Positions 1 through 10,190 of a stretch of DNA of 64,000 nt are shown here, one piece after another (within the stretch, counting starts at the first letter, position 1; every line of letters starts with the position of its first letter). The translations under genes were made by a program, and so were the position numbers. The stretch is from assembly GCA_932294295.1 (NCBI GenBank), contig OW028576.1:47152628-47216627 (forward strand), written 5' to 3'. The stretch comes from Alitta virens (Eukaryota > Annelida > Polychaeta > Phyllodocida > Nereididae). Below the pieces are notes generated by a model that was not told the origin of the DNA, ran no database searches, and saw nothing but the letters and a program-made list of their open reading frames with translations.

Positions 1-2
1 AT

Positions 3-881
3 AGCGATATTATTCAATTAGATAATTTAGCAGAATATAATAAGGGTTACAAATATATCTTAATATGTATAGATATTTTTTCACGCTATACATGGGCAAG
101 GGCTCTTAAATCAAAGAAATCATCGGATGTTACTACAGCTTTTACAGATATTGTTAAGGCTTCAAATAGAGTATGTAAATCATTACGCACAGACCAAGGA
201 GGTGAATATACAGGTGTACCTTTTCAAAAAATGTTACATGATAAAGGTATTAATCATATAATTGCTTATGGGCGTCACAAGGCTTCATATAGTGAACGAT
301 TCAATCGTACATTAGAAAATAAACTTTTTAAGTATTTCTATGAACAACAAACAGTAACATACATAGATATTTTAGATGATGTTATGAGGAGTTATAATAA
401 TACTATTCACGGCTCTATCGATATGGCGCCAGCAGACGTTAATACAGAAAATTCTCATGCTATATATGAAAGAGTATATATACCTATTCTCAACAGATGG
501 GCTAAAACACCAGTCAAGTTCACTCTAAGCATAGGTAACATAGTACGACTGAGTTTAGCGGTCAGACCTTTTTCACGAGGGTATCACGAGAAATGGACAG
601 AGGAACTATTTACAGTTTACAATAGGATACCATCACACCCGCCTAGATATAAAGTACAAGATCTCAACGGTGACAAAATCAAAGGATCATTTTATACTGA
701 AGAACTAATGTTAACACCTATACAAGAACTTAATGATATAACATATAAAATTGATAGAGTTATAAGTACAAAAAAAGTTAAAGGACGTAAATTCAGTTTA
801 ATTAAATGGTATGGTTATTCTGACAAGTTTAATACATACATACCTTCTACATCAGTACAAAGGTACACAGGTGAAAAATAA
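3..881 (+). CDS. Retroviral-type (rve) integrase with C-terminal chromodomain, 5'-partial
   Basis: The frame is open from base 3, so the N-terminus lies outside the window. It would integrate the element's linear DNA into host chromosomes by DDE chemistry. Visible catalytic landmarks are an early Asp in IIQLDNL, the second Asp in RTDQGGEY and the Glu in SYSERFNRTL, giving a D,D,E arrangement. The last ~45 residues (around IKWYGYSDKFNTYIP) form a chromodomain-like module, typical of Polinton integrases and possibly a chromatin-targeting device. The first in-frame ATG (231) lies inside the catalytic core, so it is not the real start. The stop overlaps the next start (TAATG). Confidence 0.9.
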   Translation, partial: SDIIQLDNLAEYNKGYKYILICIDIFSRYTWARALKSKKSSDVTTAFTDIVKASNRVCKSLRTDQGGEYTGVPFQKMLHDKGINHIIAYGRHKASYSERFNRTLENKLFKYFYEQQTVTYIDILDDVMRSYNNTIHGSIDMAPADVNTENSHAIYERVYIPILNRWAKTPVKFTLSIGNIVRLSLAVRPFSRGYHEKWTEELFTVYNRIPSHPPRYKVQDLNGDKIKGSFYTEELMLTPIQELNDITYKIDRVISTKKVKGRKFSLIKWYGYSDKFNTYIPSTSVQRYTGEK

Positions 882-1306
882 TGTTTGTGTATGTATCATC
901 AGATGTTGACAGTGGTAATTATTTCCATGGTAACACTCCTACATCATTTAGGGTTAAACTACCAGGTAGGATAAATTTCTTACCTCAGGGTAAATGGGAG
1001 GTAGCTCTGCTGGATATTGATCTTCCTAGACCTCTTGATAAATATAATTCTATATATATATGTATCAATTCTTCCATATGTAAACCTAGCCCCTTTAATT
1101 CTAGCCTTACGCCTATATTAAACAGAGTGTATTTTAATCAAATTAGTAGAGGTGCACCAGTATACTTCGATAACCCTCGTTATATACCATTAAGTGTAGA
1201 TAGTTTAGACATTATAGATATATATTTAACAGATAGTTCTGGAGCTAACCCGTCATTCAAACAAGGTAAAGTCAACGGAACACTCCATTTCAGATTAATA
1301 GAATAG
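881..1306 (+). CDS. Penton-like / minor capsid protein
   Basis: A 141-aa protein directly after integrase. Its start overlaps the integrase stop. The N-terminal half carries the pattern F-x-VKLP-x-x-I ... GKWEVALLDI, which recurs in small single-jelly-roll vertex proteins of adintoviruses and polinton-like viruses. A matching protein with GEWELSL sits at the same place in E2 (48163-48617). It likely occupies capsid vertices together with the major capsid protein at 1808-3235. Assignment rests on position and this motif, not on a structural search, and it is shorter than many pentons. Confidence 0.6.
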   Translation: MFVYVSSDVDSGNYFHGNTPTSFRVKLPGRINFLPQGKWEVALLDIDLPRPLDKYNSIYICINSSICKPSPFNSSLTPILNRVYFNQISRGAPVYFDNPRYIPLSVDSLDIIDIYLTDSSGANPSFKQGKVNGTLHFRLIE

Positions 1307-1346
1307 ATTAGTTAACACTAATAATTATATATAACACATAACAAGT

Positions 1347-1796
1347 ATGACTGACAAGACACAGCATTACTCTCTTAATAGAGGTATAGATTATGATGTG
1401 TTACTGAAACACTTCAAAAATCAGGCGGACGGTGTAATTAATCATCGTAGTACTACATCACGCCCGCGTAACAATCACAGCTGTATTAAAGCATACGGTG
1501 GTCGCATAATAATGGTTAATAAACCAAAAAAAACTACTAAAACGTTAGATAAAGTGGAAGTTATTGATCCTACAGAAGCGCAACGTCTTAGAGCATTACA
1601 CGACATAGAAACTGAAGTTGCAGATATAAATACAGAACATAAAACACAACCAGCTCACTCTATACTGAGCGGCGTTAACAGTAAGACCTCAGGTAAACGA
1701 CAATTATCACGAAAGAGTCTCCTAGAAAAGAGAAAGAAAGTGAGGAAGACTGTAGACAAGGTTATACAGAGAACTAAGGACGTTTTTGATGCTTGA
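1347..1796 (+). CDS. Basic virion core / DNA-binding protein
   Basis: A 149-aa protein rich in Lys and Arg, especially the last 50 residues (GKRQLSRKSLLEKRKKVRK). The N-terminus has RGIDYDVLLKHFKNQADG, which corresponds by position and loosely by pattern to TDQWTGYFMDQIKS in the E2 protein at 47729-48154. In adenoviruses and adintoviruses a small basic protein encoded beside the capsid gene condenses packaged DNA, and that is the inferred job here. There are no transmembrane segments. The stop lies just upstream of the capsid gene start. Confidence 0.55.
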   Translation: MTDKTQHYSLNRGIDYDVLLKHFKNQADGVINHRSTTSRPRNNHSCIKAYGGRIIMVNKPKKTTKTLDKVEVIDPTEAQRLRALHDIETEVADINTEHKTQPAHSILSGVNSKTSGKRQLSRKSLLEKRKKVRKTVDKVIQRTKDVFDA

Positions 1797-1807
1797 GTAG
1801 TTATATA

Positions 1808-3235
1808 ATGACCCAGGAAGTACTAGATGATTCATACATAGGTTACTCAGAAGAATTAGCAATATTTCAGAAACCTGTACAAAATGTAGGTATTAAGAAT
1901 AATCATATAACAACTTTTTATCCTATTAATGATTTTTCAACACAGGGTGTTATCCAGTTTCAAATTAATAATAATAGTAGTAACTATTTAGATTTACGTA
2001 GAACACGACTAAATATTACTTGTAAAATTGTAAGACAAAACGGAAATAGTATAGAACCTGTTACAGTAGCGAAAGATAACAATAGTAGAGAGAAAAGAGC
2101 AAAAGATGAAGAAAGTACAGATACTGAGACTAATACTTCAACCGCTGCTAATACATCCACAAATCAGGCTTCTGTAGGAGTAGTGAATAATTTTATGCAT
2201 TCAATGTTTAGTCGTATTGATGTAGCACTACAGAATAAAGTGCTGACACATTCAGATGAATCCTACCCTTATCTAGCTTATTTCAAAGCATTATTACATA
2301 CTAATAATGAGCTGAAAAATACTACTCTCCAAATGGGAATGTTTTATAAGGATACACCTGGAGAATTAGGAGATCCTAACTGGCAGTTAGGGGATAATGA
2401 AGGGTTAAAAAAAAGATCTAGTTTCTTTGCTAACTCCAATGAGGTTGATATGTCAGGTAATCTGTACTGCGATATTTTAGAAATATACAAGTTCATACCA
2501 AATGGTGTGAATTTAGGTATTACATTATATCCTAGCACACCTGAGTTCTGTTTAATGGCTCCTGAGACTACAGCTGGTGGTTACAAAGTACAAATTACTA
2601 AAGCATCCTTAAGCGTTTCAATGATAGAAGTAATACCTGAAATATTGGTATCTCACGCCGAAATTATGCATGACAAACAAGCAATATTTCCATATATTAA
2701 AACAGAGGTTAAAAAATTCACATTAGGCAAAGGACAGTTTTCGTGTACTATTAATGATCCTTTTGCAGGACGAGTACCATGTGAGATGGTTTGCGGTCTA
2801 GTAACAGACGTTAGTAATCATGGCACGTTGTTTACAAATCCTTTCTTGTTTGAGCACTCATTTCTCAATTTCATACAAGTTACTGTAGATGGTCATGATC
2901 TAGGTCAAGGCCCCATCCTACCTTCATATAACAAAAAACTTGAAACAAGCTCATATATAGATGCATACAAAACTCTTTGTGGTATTGAGTATGGTGACCA
3001 TTTCAATCCTCTTTCACGCACAGAATATATGCAGGGTTACACATTCTACAGATTTGTTGCTGATTCTCAATATATTTCTAACAGCGAGGATATACTCCCT
3101 TTAAAATGTACAGGTAATTTACGTATTAGTCTAAGATTTGCTGAGGCTTTAGCAGAACCTACCACTCTGATTGTTTTCGCAAAGTTCCCTGCTACAGTTA
3201 AAATTGATAAATACCGAGGTGTAACTGACGTGTAG
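1808..3235 (+). CDS. Major capsid protein, double-jelly-roll type
   Basis: 475 aa from the ATG at 1808. The frame opens slightly upstream but with a TTG; the ATG gives an N-terminus matching E2. Conserved landmarks shared with E2 are the LAIFQKPVQNVGI / LDLFERPIIQSGV segment near residue 20, the LDLRRTRL strand near residue 70, the MHSMFSRIDVAL helix-strand and YPYLAYFKALL. Length and order fit the hexon-like capsid proteins of adintoviruses. It would form the pseudo-hexameric shell. Residues ~95-125 are a low-complexity Thr/Asn/Glu stretch that E2 lacks, probably a surface loop. The frame is intact. Confidence 0.85.
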   Translation: MTQEVLDDSYIGYSEELAIFQKPVQNVGIKNNHITTFYPINDFSTQGVIQFQINNNSSNYLDLRRTRLNITCKIVRQNGNSIEPVTVAKDNNSREKRAKDEESTDTETNTSTAANTSTNQASVGVVNNFMHSMFSRIDVALQNKVLTHSDESYPYLAYFKALLHTNNELKNTTLQMGMFYKDTPGELGDPNWQLGDNEGLKKRSSFFANSNEVDMSGNLYCDILEIYKFIPNGVNLGITLYPSTPEFCLMAPETTAGGYKVQITKASLSVSMIEVIPEILVSHAEIMHDKQAIFPYIKTEVKKFTLGKGQFSCTINDPFAGRVPCEMVCGLVTDVSNHGTLFTNPFLFEHSFLNFIQVTVDGHDLGQGPILPSYNKKLETSSYIDAYKTLCGIEYGDHFNPLSRTEYMQGYTFYRFVADSQYISNSEDILPLKCTGNLRISLRFAEALAEPTTLIVFAKFPATVKIDKYRGVTDV

Positions 3236-3269
3236 TTAGTATGTTACTGTATGCCATAACGGCTGCATC

Positions 3270-3947
3270 ATGACAGAACACACATGTTTAATACCATTTC
3301 AACTACCAAAGAATATATCAGTACGGGGTGCTACGCAAGCAGGAAAAACGGAATTTGTTAAACGTTTGCTAATAAACTATAGGACCATGTTTACACCTCG
3401 AGTTGTAAAGATAATATATGTATACTCGGTATGGCAGGATAATTTTAACCACCTAGAAGATATCTTAGGTAGTTTAATAGAATTTAGGAAAGATATTCCG
3501 TCAAAACAATATTTAATAGATCTCTGGGAAATAAACAGAGGCCACAGTTTACTAGTTCTTGACGACCAAATGAGTAATTTAAATGACAGCCTCCAGGGTT
3601 CTCATGTTGCAGAAATAGTATGCGTTCTTAGTCATCATTGTAATGTTTCGTGTATTATAACCTTACAAGACATGTTTTATGAAAGTAAAGCTGCTAGATT
3701 AATAAGTAGAAATTCTCACTGTATATGTCTCTTTCGTAACCATAGAAATGGTCGTCAGGTGTCGTCTTTAGCAAGTCAGGTTCTACCTGGTGAAACGAAG
3801 TATTTCATGGACAGTTATGAACGTGCTACTAAAAAGAACTATGGTTATTTAATAATTGATTTATCACCCAATGTTGACAAAAAATATAAATTACGTTCTA
3901 ATATATTTCCAGGTGAGGAAACAGTTGTGTTTCTCCCCCAACCATGA
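3270..3947 (+). CDS. FtsK/HerA-type genome-packaging ATPase
   Basis: A 225-aa P-loop ATPase. Walker A is GATQAGKT at residues 20-27, and Walker B is LLVLDDQM near residues 92-99. Later conserved blocks are SHHCNVSCIITLQDMFY and LFRNHRNGRQVSSLASQ. These match the packaging ATPases of adintoviruses and virophages, which pump DNA into the preformed capsid. The E2 homologue (45638-46330) aligns over its whole length. The stop codon overlaps the next ATG by four bases (ATGA), showing tight packing of the late block. Confidence 0.88.
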   Translation: MTEHTCLIPFQLPKNISVRGATQAGKTEFVKRLLINYRTMFTPRVVKIIYVYSVWQDNFNHLEDILGSLIEFRKDIPSKQYLIDLWEINRGHSLLVLDDQMSNLNDSLQGSHVAEIVCVLSHHCNVSCIITLQDMFYESKAARLISRNSHCICLFRNHRNGRQVSSLASQVLPGETKYFMDSYERATKKNYGYLIIDLSPNVDKKYKLRSNIFPGEETVVFLPQP

Positions 3948-4270
3948 AACTGATCAAAGAGAATATTACCTTTTTAAAAGCTGTAGCTTTACTTAGCAAG
4001 GATCAAGTTAAAGCTATCTTAGCACATATCAACAAGAGTCAGATTCTGGCTGTTGTCGAGATAGCTAGAAATATGCTCACAGGTATTGTAACAATACGAC
4101 GCGACTATAAGAGATCTCTTAAAATGTACAAACGCGTCATTAGAGATTTAGCTGACAAACGCGCAACACTTAACACGCGACGTGATCTAATCACCGGTAA
4201 AGCCGATGTTATAGCATTATTGATAAAAAGTGTACTTCCTAAACTGGTAGCGATTGTTGGTCATGGCTGA
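3944..4270 (+). CDS. Small amphipathic virion protein (pVI-like membrane-lytic candidate)
   Basis: A 108-aa helical protein. The N-terminal ~50 residues alternate hydrophobic and basic positions (KDQVKAILAHINKSQIL, VVEIARNML), a very basic middle follows (RRDYKRSLKMYKRVIRDLADKR), and the C-terminus is hydrophobic (VIALLIKSVLPKLVAIVG). The same layout is common directly downstream of the packaging ATPase in invertebrate adintoviruses. The E2 counterpart is 45426-45638 (IALNILNEVI matches IARNMLTGIV in position). A membrane-disrupting entry role is an inference from position and amphipathicity. Confidence 0.5.
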   Translation: MKLIKENITFLKAVALLSKDQVKAILAHINKSQILAVVEIARNMLTGIVTIRRDYKRSLKMYKRVIRDLADKRATLNTRRDLITGKADVIALLIKSVLPKLVAIVGHG

Positions 4271-4634
4271 AGAAAATATTGTTATACCGAGAGACAGATA
4301 TAACAGAATGCTAGAACAACTCAAAAGTATTAAAGATAGCAAAGTAATACAATCCCCCAACAGTACTGAAAGTGTTGAACCCACAACATCCGTAACGACG
4401 CACTATGATAAGACAAACACAACACAGCGCTCAAGAGACGATATAACTCATAAAGAGACTGGTCACCCCCCCGGTCTTAAACATAATGATATAGATGCTT
4501 TTATAACAAAATTTACAAAAGACAAAAAAAATAAGAATCATACAAGTACGCGTAACAAACGTAGTAAAAAGCCATCTAAACAAGATGACAGAAAATCTAA
4601 ACTTAAAGCAAATTGGATTAGAGTTTTCAATTGA
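4263..4634 (+). CDS. Short coiled-coil / basic-tail virion protein
   Basis: About 123 aa from the ATG at 4263, overlapping the previous gene by 8 bp. The N-terminus IVIPRDRYNRMLEQLKSIKD is a probable short coiled coil. The centre is Ser/Thr-rich and the C-terminus strongly basic (KDKKNKNH, NKRSKKPSKQDDRKSK). E2 has an analogue at 44807-45316 starting with a similar RY/YDRL heptad and ending in Lys repeats. It closes the late block. Function is unknown; a scaffold or DNA-binding virion component would fit. Confidence 0.5.
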   Translation: MAEENIVIPRDRYNRMLEQLKSIKDSKVIQSPNSTESVEPTTSVTTHYDKTNTTQRSRDDITHKETGHPPGLKHNDIDAFITKFTKDKKNKNHTSTRNKRSKKPSKQDDRKSKLKANWIRVFN

Positions 4635-4937
4635 AATGTTACTAGAGCTAACAGTAATAATTTTTCATGTATTTAAAGACATATATTTAAGTAGTAATAA
4701 TTAAAATGAATCATAGCCATTCATACTAGAACAATACATATATATTTAAGGACCTCAGGATATGTACGTGAGACATGCAATATTTTGGTATTGCTATAGT
4801 AATTAACTGATATTTAAAGACATGTTGGCATGTGAGGATATATCAATGAAACATACAAATGTACCCAGTACTATAAAAGGTCTGATACTGACTCTATGCA
4901 TTATCTGGATTCTACGAATACTTGATAGTACTACAAA
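4635..4937 (+). promoter_or_regulatory. Intergenic promoter region with TATA box
   Basis: A non-coding AT-rich spacer between the late block and the PC4-like gene. A clear TATA box, TATAAAAGG, lies at 4872-4880, 58 bp upstream of the ATG at 4938. The string ATATTTAAAGACAT recurs near 4667 and 4810, with a related ATATTTAAGGACC near 4744. These spaced repeats are candidate activator sites. Confidence 0.55.
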
Positions 4938-5229
4938 ATGGCATCCAACATGATAACTCGCAAATATTACAACCAGGGAGGAACGCAGATTAAGGGCCAG
5001 TTTTTATGGTACCGCGAGATCAGTTTTAGGAAATTTCTCACACTCCAGAGGTACAAAGGCAAGGTGTCCATGCATCTCAGGGTATACGTATTAGACGACC
5101 AGAACTATTGTCTAATTCCAACGAAAAAGGGTGTGACGCTGGACAAACAGCAAACACGAGATCTGCTGGCAAACATGCATAATCTGGCTACCTTTATAGG
5201 TGTTGTAAGTATTTTGGTATAAAGTACTG

Positions 5230-5265
<36 letters not shown>

Positions 5266-5815
5266 CATTGTCATAAAATCTTACTCATTATTACAGGATG
5301 ACAACACTTATCAATCAGATGATGGGTCGGATGAAGTTATGGGTAATGCAGCGGAACACGATGTAATGATAGACGACATAGAATGCCCTGCTGATGATAG
5401 CGATATGTTTGATGATTCACCTGAGATAGATGAGTGCTCACAGAACATTTTAAAACTCCACATAGGAAAAAATGTTCACTGCCGAGCTAGAAAGGCATCA
5501 AACACAATCGATATACGCCATAGTTTCTTCAGGAATCTATCGATTACGTCTGAGCATCCTACTCAGAGGGGCATCAACCTAACGAAGTATGAATTTACTA
5601 AATTACTAGATGTTCTACCTCAGCTTGAAGGCCGATGGAGTGGTTTAGCGCAACTAGCAATGTGCTATAACACCCACACTACTCAGGATGATGTACAGGA
5701 GTGTAATCACTGCACTCCGAAACCGTCTCCACCCCGCTCTGTACATCGTCCAAACAACATTTCACTTAGGCCTACTACATCATCAGCTTCTACAGTTACA
5801 AATTCCTCTGATTAA
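4938..5815 (+). CDS. Two-exon protein with two PC4-like ssDNA-binding modules
   Basis: Spliced gene: exon 1 4938-5204, intron 5205-5296 (donor GTAAGT, acceptor TTATTACAG), exon 2 5297-5815. Exon lengths of 267 and 519 bp keep the frame, giving 261 aa. Module A (residues ~35-85) has the PC4 signature of a beta sheet followed by PTKKGVTLDKQQTRDLL. Module B in exon 2 has IDIRHSFF and RGINLTKYEFTKLLDVLP. PC4/p15 proteins bind melted DNA, so a role in replication or transcription of the element is inferred. After module B a C-x(n)-CNHC motif is shared with E2. The intron holds a TA microsatellite. The E2 gene at 42916-44150 has the same two modules. Confidence 0.65.
5236..5264. repeat. (TA)n microsatellite inside the PC4-like gene intron
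   Basis: An uninterrupted TA run of about 29 bp that fills the middle third of the 92-bp intron. Confidence 0.9.
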
Positions 5816-6300
5816 TAAACAATATGTTTTATATAAGGTCTTATACATGTATTTATTATTTTAGTGTGCTATATATATGACTTTACCTTAATATATTATT
5901 AATATTGTATATTTTTGCTTGTTATAATATATACGACATATATATATATATATATATCCATGCGTGTTACATACGTTAACAATGTATTAAATATATATTA
6001 AATAAATATATATATATACAACATATTATTGTGATTGTTATATTATCTAATGAGTAAAAATTTGTTCACTTGTATTTAAAACAAATAAGAACACCAACTT
6101 TGACAAAGATGTGTATGGTTTATTTCTGGTTAACTACATGCATTAGTTTAAAATTCTAGTATGAGATCATGAACTGTTTCATGAGAAAGTGTTCCATACA
6201 CACATATACTAACAACTGTATACAATATCATATTTTTATCACTTATCAACAAAGTCATTAACTACATCATAACTATTAATAACATGTATAAAAGAAGTAT
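5816..6300. other. AT-rich non-coding spacer
   Basis: No convincing reading frame. It contains short TA runs at ~5938-5958 and ~6005-6018, and ends in CTCTTGCAG at 6309-6317, a possible splice acceptor for the following frame. Confidence 0.5.
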
Positions 6301-6323
6301 ATGTGGTGCTCTTGCAGTACGTT

Positions 6324-6925
6324 ATGGAAATATTAAAAGATTACGCCGGTGTATTGATCTATAAGGTCAATACCAGTGAGATAGCTATAATGCTACATTG
6401 TGAAGGATTGTTGTTATTACTAAAATGTTGGTGAAAAGTGTTACAGCACTGTTCTATATGAAGATGTTATTAGTACAATTCCTGGATTAATTGGAGGTAT
6501 TCGTACAAGAATCACTATTAGCACTTCAAAAACACTCGGCGTTATGTGTATAAATGGCAATATTAACATTAATCTAACCGATACACAGGTAATGTATATA
6601 TATGTATGTATTAGTTATATATTGTATCATTTAATTACAGGGTACTGTTCTTAAAGAGGAGCTAGCAATATCACTACCTCTACAGATGTTCATTAACTTG
6701 GTATACTACATACCAGTTTTATCGTATGATGGCATCAATGCCACTGTACACCTGGGCTACTTTCTATTTAATTAAGGATGGGTGTACTACAACTGTAACA
6801 ATCAAAAGAACGAAGGAACATCATTAACTATTGCTGATCTACAAACCGTTAACATTTCATTAATTCATGTTGCACATGCTGCACAGGAGATGTCGTTTCT
6901 GACACCATATTTTTGTTTTATATAA
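6324..6925 (+). pseudogene. Disrupted or spliced PCNA-like sliding-clamp frame
   Basis: Not recognisable as a single long frame. Reading three segments gives a short N-terminal part from ATG 6324 that stops at 6429-6431; a second frame (~6432-6588) containing ITISTSKTLGV and GNINI; and, after a GTAATG...TTACAG intron (6589-6640), a segment with ELAISLPLQMFINLVYYIP. The order of these blocks resembles domain 2 of PCNA, including the strand-turn-strand and the long helix-preceding hydrophobic stretch. An in-frame TAA follows at ~6773-6775, after which the frame stays open to about 6925. The mix of stops and a good intron means this could be a multi-exon gene or a pseudogene. The clamp assignment is by eye and tentative. 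Confidence 0.33.
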
Positions 6926-7180
6926 TGTTACTGTTCTACGTTTGTTACAATCATACCCATAGTCTACATGTATATGTAGGTATGTCAGATAATACATTGT
7001 CTAAGGCATATCATTTACTGATGCGTGTATTAATCTCTGTACATATTGTACATATTAATGTATAGCTATACATATAATACATAATAGAAACAATATATAC
7101 TGTTAAACGATTTTTATTAATATATAGCATGTATCAAAAGAAGTATATCAAAAGTAGGTCATTATTAATATATAATATGT

Positions 7181-7850
7181 ACAAGAATACAGAAATATAT
7201 ACTGTTTAAAAATGATGTGCAAATATACATATATAGTTTTATCAAACATATGTCAAGCGAGTTATATATGGTATAGATAACAACAATATAATACTAGTAT
7301 CATAACTATTCGCAAATACTGCAGATATATATATACAAAGTATGTCATTACAATAGTATTACACAATATGATTGTTATACATAGGTAAAAATAGCATGAC
7401 AAGAGTACAATGTATAAGCTAAGCCACATGTATACTACTAAAGAAAGAGCAATTAACAGACATATAACATGTGTTATCAAGAACAATCAAAACTACTTAT
7501 GGCTTTATATTAATATACAAGAATACAGAAATATATACTGTTTAAAAATGATATGCAAATATACATATATAGTTTTATCAAACATATGTCAAGCGAGTTA
7601 TATATGGTATAGATAACAACAATATAATACTAGTATCATAACTACTCGCAAATACTGCAGATATATATAAAGTATGTCATTACAATAGTATTACACAATA
7701 TGATTGTTATACATAGGTAAAAATAGCATGACAAGAGTACAATGTATAGGCTAAGCAACATATATACCACTAAAGAAAGAGCAATTAACAGATATTTAAC
7801 ATATGTTATCAAGAACAATCAAAACTACTTATGGCTTTATATATATCTCT
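7181..7850. repeat. Two tandem copies of a ~336-bp non-coding unit
   Basis: The segment starting ACAAGAATACAGAAAT at 7181 recurs at 7517 with only scattered differences, ending near 7845 (ACTTATGGCTTTATAT). No long frame is conserved between the copies. The high identity implies a recent duplication within E1. The stretch 6926-7180 before it is AT-rich with no gene seen. Confidence 0.85.
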
Positions 7851-7977
7851 ACACAATAGTGTTTTCCTCGTAACTATTAACAAAAAACTACAGCAATATA
7901 CATGTATGACGTAACAAATATCATAGCTGTACTGCTAAAACAATTAGCATCTGGTTAAGGCATTATATCGTAACATT

Positions 7978-9348
7978 TTACACAGGGGTAACTTTTCCAA
8001 TATAGCTACGTAATTTAGTGTGATACGCCTCAGGTGTTTCATCGTCAGACGTGTCAGAATATGACAGTTTAAACTTAACAGGGGTATCATCATCATTGGT
8101 CGATGGGGTTTGCGATGTACACGGTTGTACTACCTTAACAGTGGTATCATCATTTGCCGATAGGGTTTGCAATGTACAATGTTGTACTGTAGAGTCTTTA
8201 AGTCCATGATCCGAGGTTTCAGGGGATTCATTACATATGCTAGAACAAAAGTAATACATATATACATACAAATATATGCATGTGCGAGTGAGAGACAACA
8301 AGAATCTATACACAACAACAATTATTTGTACCTGCTATCAGTAGATTGGCCGCCTCCTCCGCGCATTTTACTCAGGGCTCCGGTGAGCGCATGTCTTGCC
8401 ATACTAGCCACTCCTGTCAATATTGTAGTGCCAGCCGTAGGATTTCTCTATATGAAAATACAAAAAGCGTTAAAGCAATACTTATATATGATTATGCGTA
8501 TGTCTAACTAAAACATATCAGGTGTTTGAGTAATATGTCAATTTTACGCTAGGGGACTACGTTTTTATAGTAGTCGCGATATTAATATAAAAACTGCATG
8601 ACCATCTTATAAATCATAATAACTTGATAGATGTTTGATTCGTAACAATTGTGTCCCGTGATTTATATAATAGCTACGCTACCTATCATATAAAGTATGT
8701 AAAAATTATGTATCTTAATGATACATATGAGAGTTTAAAACTGACATAATGATATCCTTTTTTAAACAGCCTACTCTGCTAAAAACGTAGCTACGCCACT
8801 GATCACACGTAACAACTTATACATTACGTATTGTCGACGATAGATATACGAGTTTTGTTTAATATAAAACAGTAATAATCTACCTTGTGAAGCCAGATGC
8901 CGATTCCTGTTGTTATCACTATTAACAACACACCAGATACCGATGATATGATTACAGCAGCGCTGTATGACCGTGATATAAACACATAGTCATGCTGATA
9001 CTCTGTGGGGTTATTCTTGTGATCGATGACTGCTGCAGGTTTCTTTCCGTTCCCTCTTTTACATACAATTTTTGCAGATATGTCGTATACAGGCAGGGGT
9101 ATGCTCGAGTGACAGTATCTAGTACCAGTCATGTCTACAAATGACAGCATGCTATACTCCATATTAGAAAATTCTTCTATGGGCACGCGTTCCAATGTTT
9201 GCGTTTTTGTACAATCTGCCCTAATATCCTTGCCGTTGTTAATAACCTTGCACAAACATAATCGATTGGCACAAATATATCGATATCCATAAACCCGTGT
9301 GAAACTGAGAAGTACAGTGAGAGTGATAAGACGCTGTATTAACTCCAT
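7978..9348 (-). CDS. Spliced type I membrane glycoprotein B with cysteine-rich ectodomain
   Basis: Three exons (9348-8884, 8447-8332, 8239-7978) join with consistent phase (465+116+262 bp) to 280 aa. Splice sites are AAG|GTAGAT, CATATAG|, CAG|GTACAA and TTCTAG|. The start at 9348 is preferred because it begins a signal peptide (MELIQRLITLTVLLSF). The ectodomain reads C-x-C...ADC...LERVPIEEF...MTGTRYCH, like an LRR N-terminal cap with little or no repeat array. A transmembrane helix (VIISSVSGVLLIVITTGIGI) follows, then a ~125-residue Ser/Thr/Asp-rich cytoplasmic tail. It is paralogous to glycoprotein A at 10191-10980. An envelope or host-modulating surface protein is plausible; no receptor is known. 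Confidence 0.6.
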
Positions 9349-9429
9349 GTTTGCTCTTGAAATATTTCGGAACAACTGAATAGAATCTTTAACAAGTAGC
9401 AATGCGTCATGCAACGAAGCACCCCCCCG

Positions 9430-9495
9430 TGATTTTATTACATAATTAAACCCTACACCCCGTTACTTTATTACATAATTAAACCCGCTAGTGAC
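9430..9495 (-). promoter_or_regulatory. Direct-repeat element upstream of glycoprotein B
   Basis: Two copies of TTATTACATAATTAAACCC spaced 36 bp apart (near 9437 and 9473), each beside a C-rich run. They lie ~80-150 bp upstream of the start at 9348, in the expected promoter interval. Role inferred from position. The stretch 9500-10190 holds no gene that I can support. Confidence 0.4.
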
Positions 9496-10190
9496 TCTCT
9501 AGTTAGCTAACAGAGAAGTGTCAATCGTTTTAGGGTTAATTAGCAATGCTTACAATGCCTATATAACAGCAATGAATGCATAACATAACAATTATAGTAA
9601 AAACAGCAGCTGTTTTTTATTTAATAACAGAACAATGTGTCAACTGTTGATATATATGCATCAGTGCATAGTCTTGTAAGGACAGTTGAAAACTACCTTT
9701 ACTCTGTGGTAAATATATAAGAATGCTATATAACTTTATAATAGCTATAGTTTGAGATACTCTGTAAAATATAACAAAAATAAGCAAAAAACAGGTGTAG
9801 CTCAAAAATGATTTATTTTGTACTACTAACACACAGTGTTCAATATATTACTTTTTGATACATGCTAAGACATATAGATACATATCACGCAATATGTTAC
9901 AATTTAACATATATATTACTGTGTATAAATTATAACAACGATACTATTGCTATGTTACCAATGTACTTACTACATACATTAACCGTTCAGCTACATATTA
10001 TAATATGTTGCTAATGTAAATATCTAGACAGTAAGTTACATATATGTAATATTTTATATAAGTTCCTCTCTAGATTCTGTCAATGCTGAACCTATGGTTG
10101 GTAGTCTTTGCAAAAATTGTGGTCTCTTTTTTCTGCAGCATTGCACCATCTTGATTACAGTTGTTATAACCTGCAGAGTAAAGATAAGTG

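Noticed and set aside
7262..7616. Overlapping short frames on both strands
   Set aside because: They lie in the 336-bp repeated AT-rich unit and are not conserved between its copies.
9617..9832. 71-aa - frame with a hydrophobic N-terminus
   Set aside because: AT-rich sequence, no splice partner, no counterpart; cannot be told from chance.
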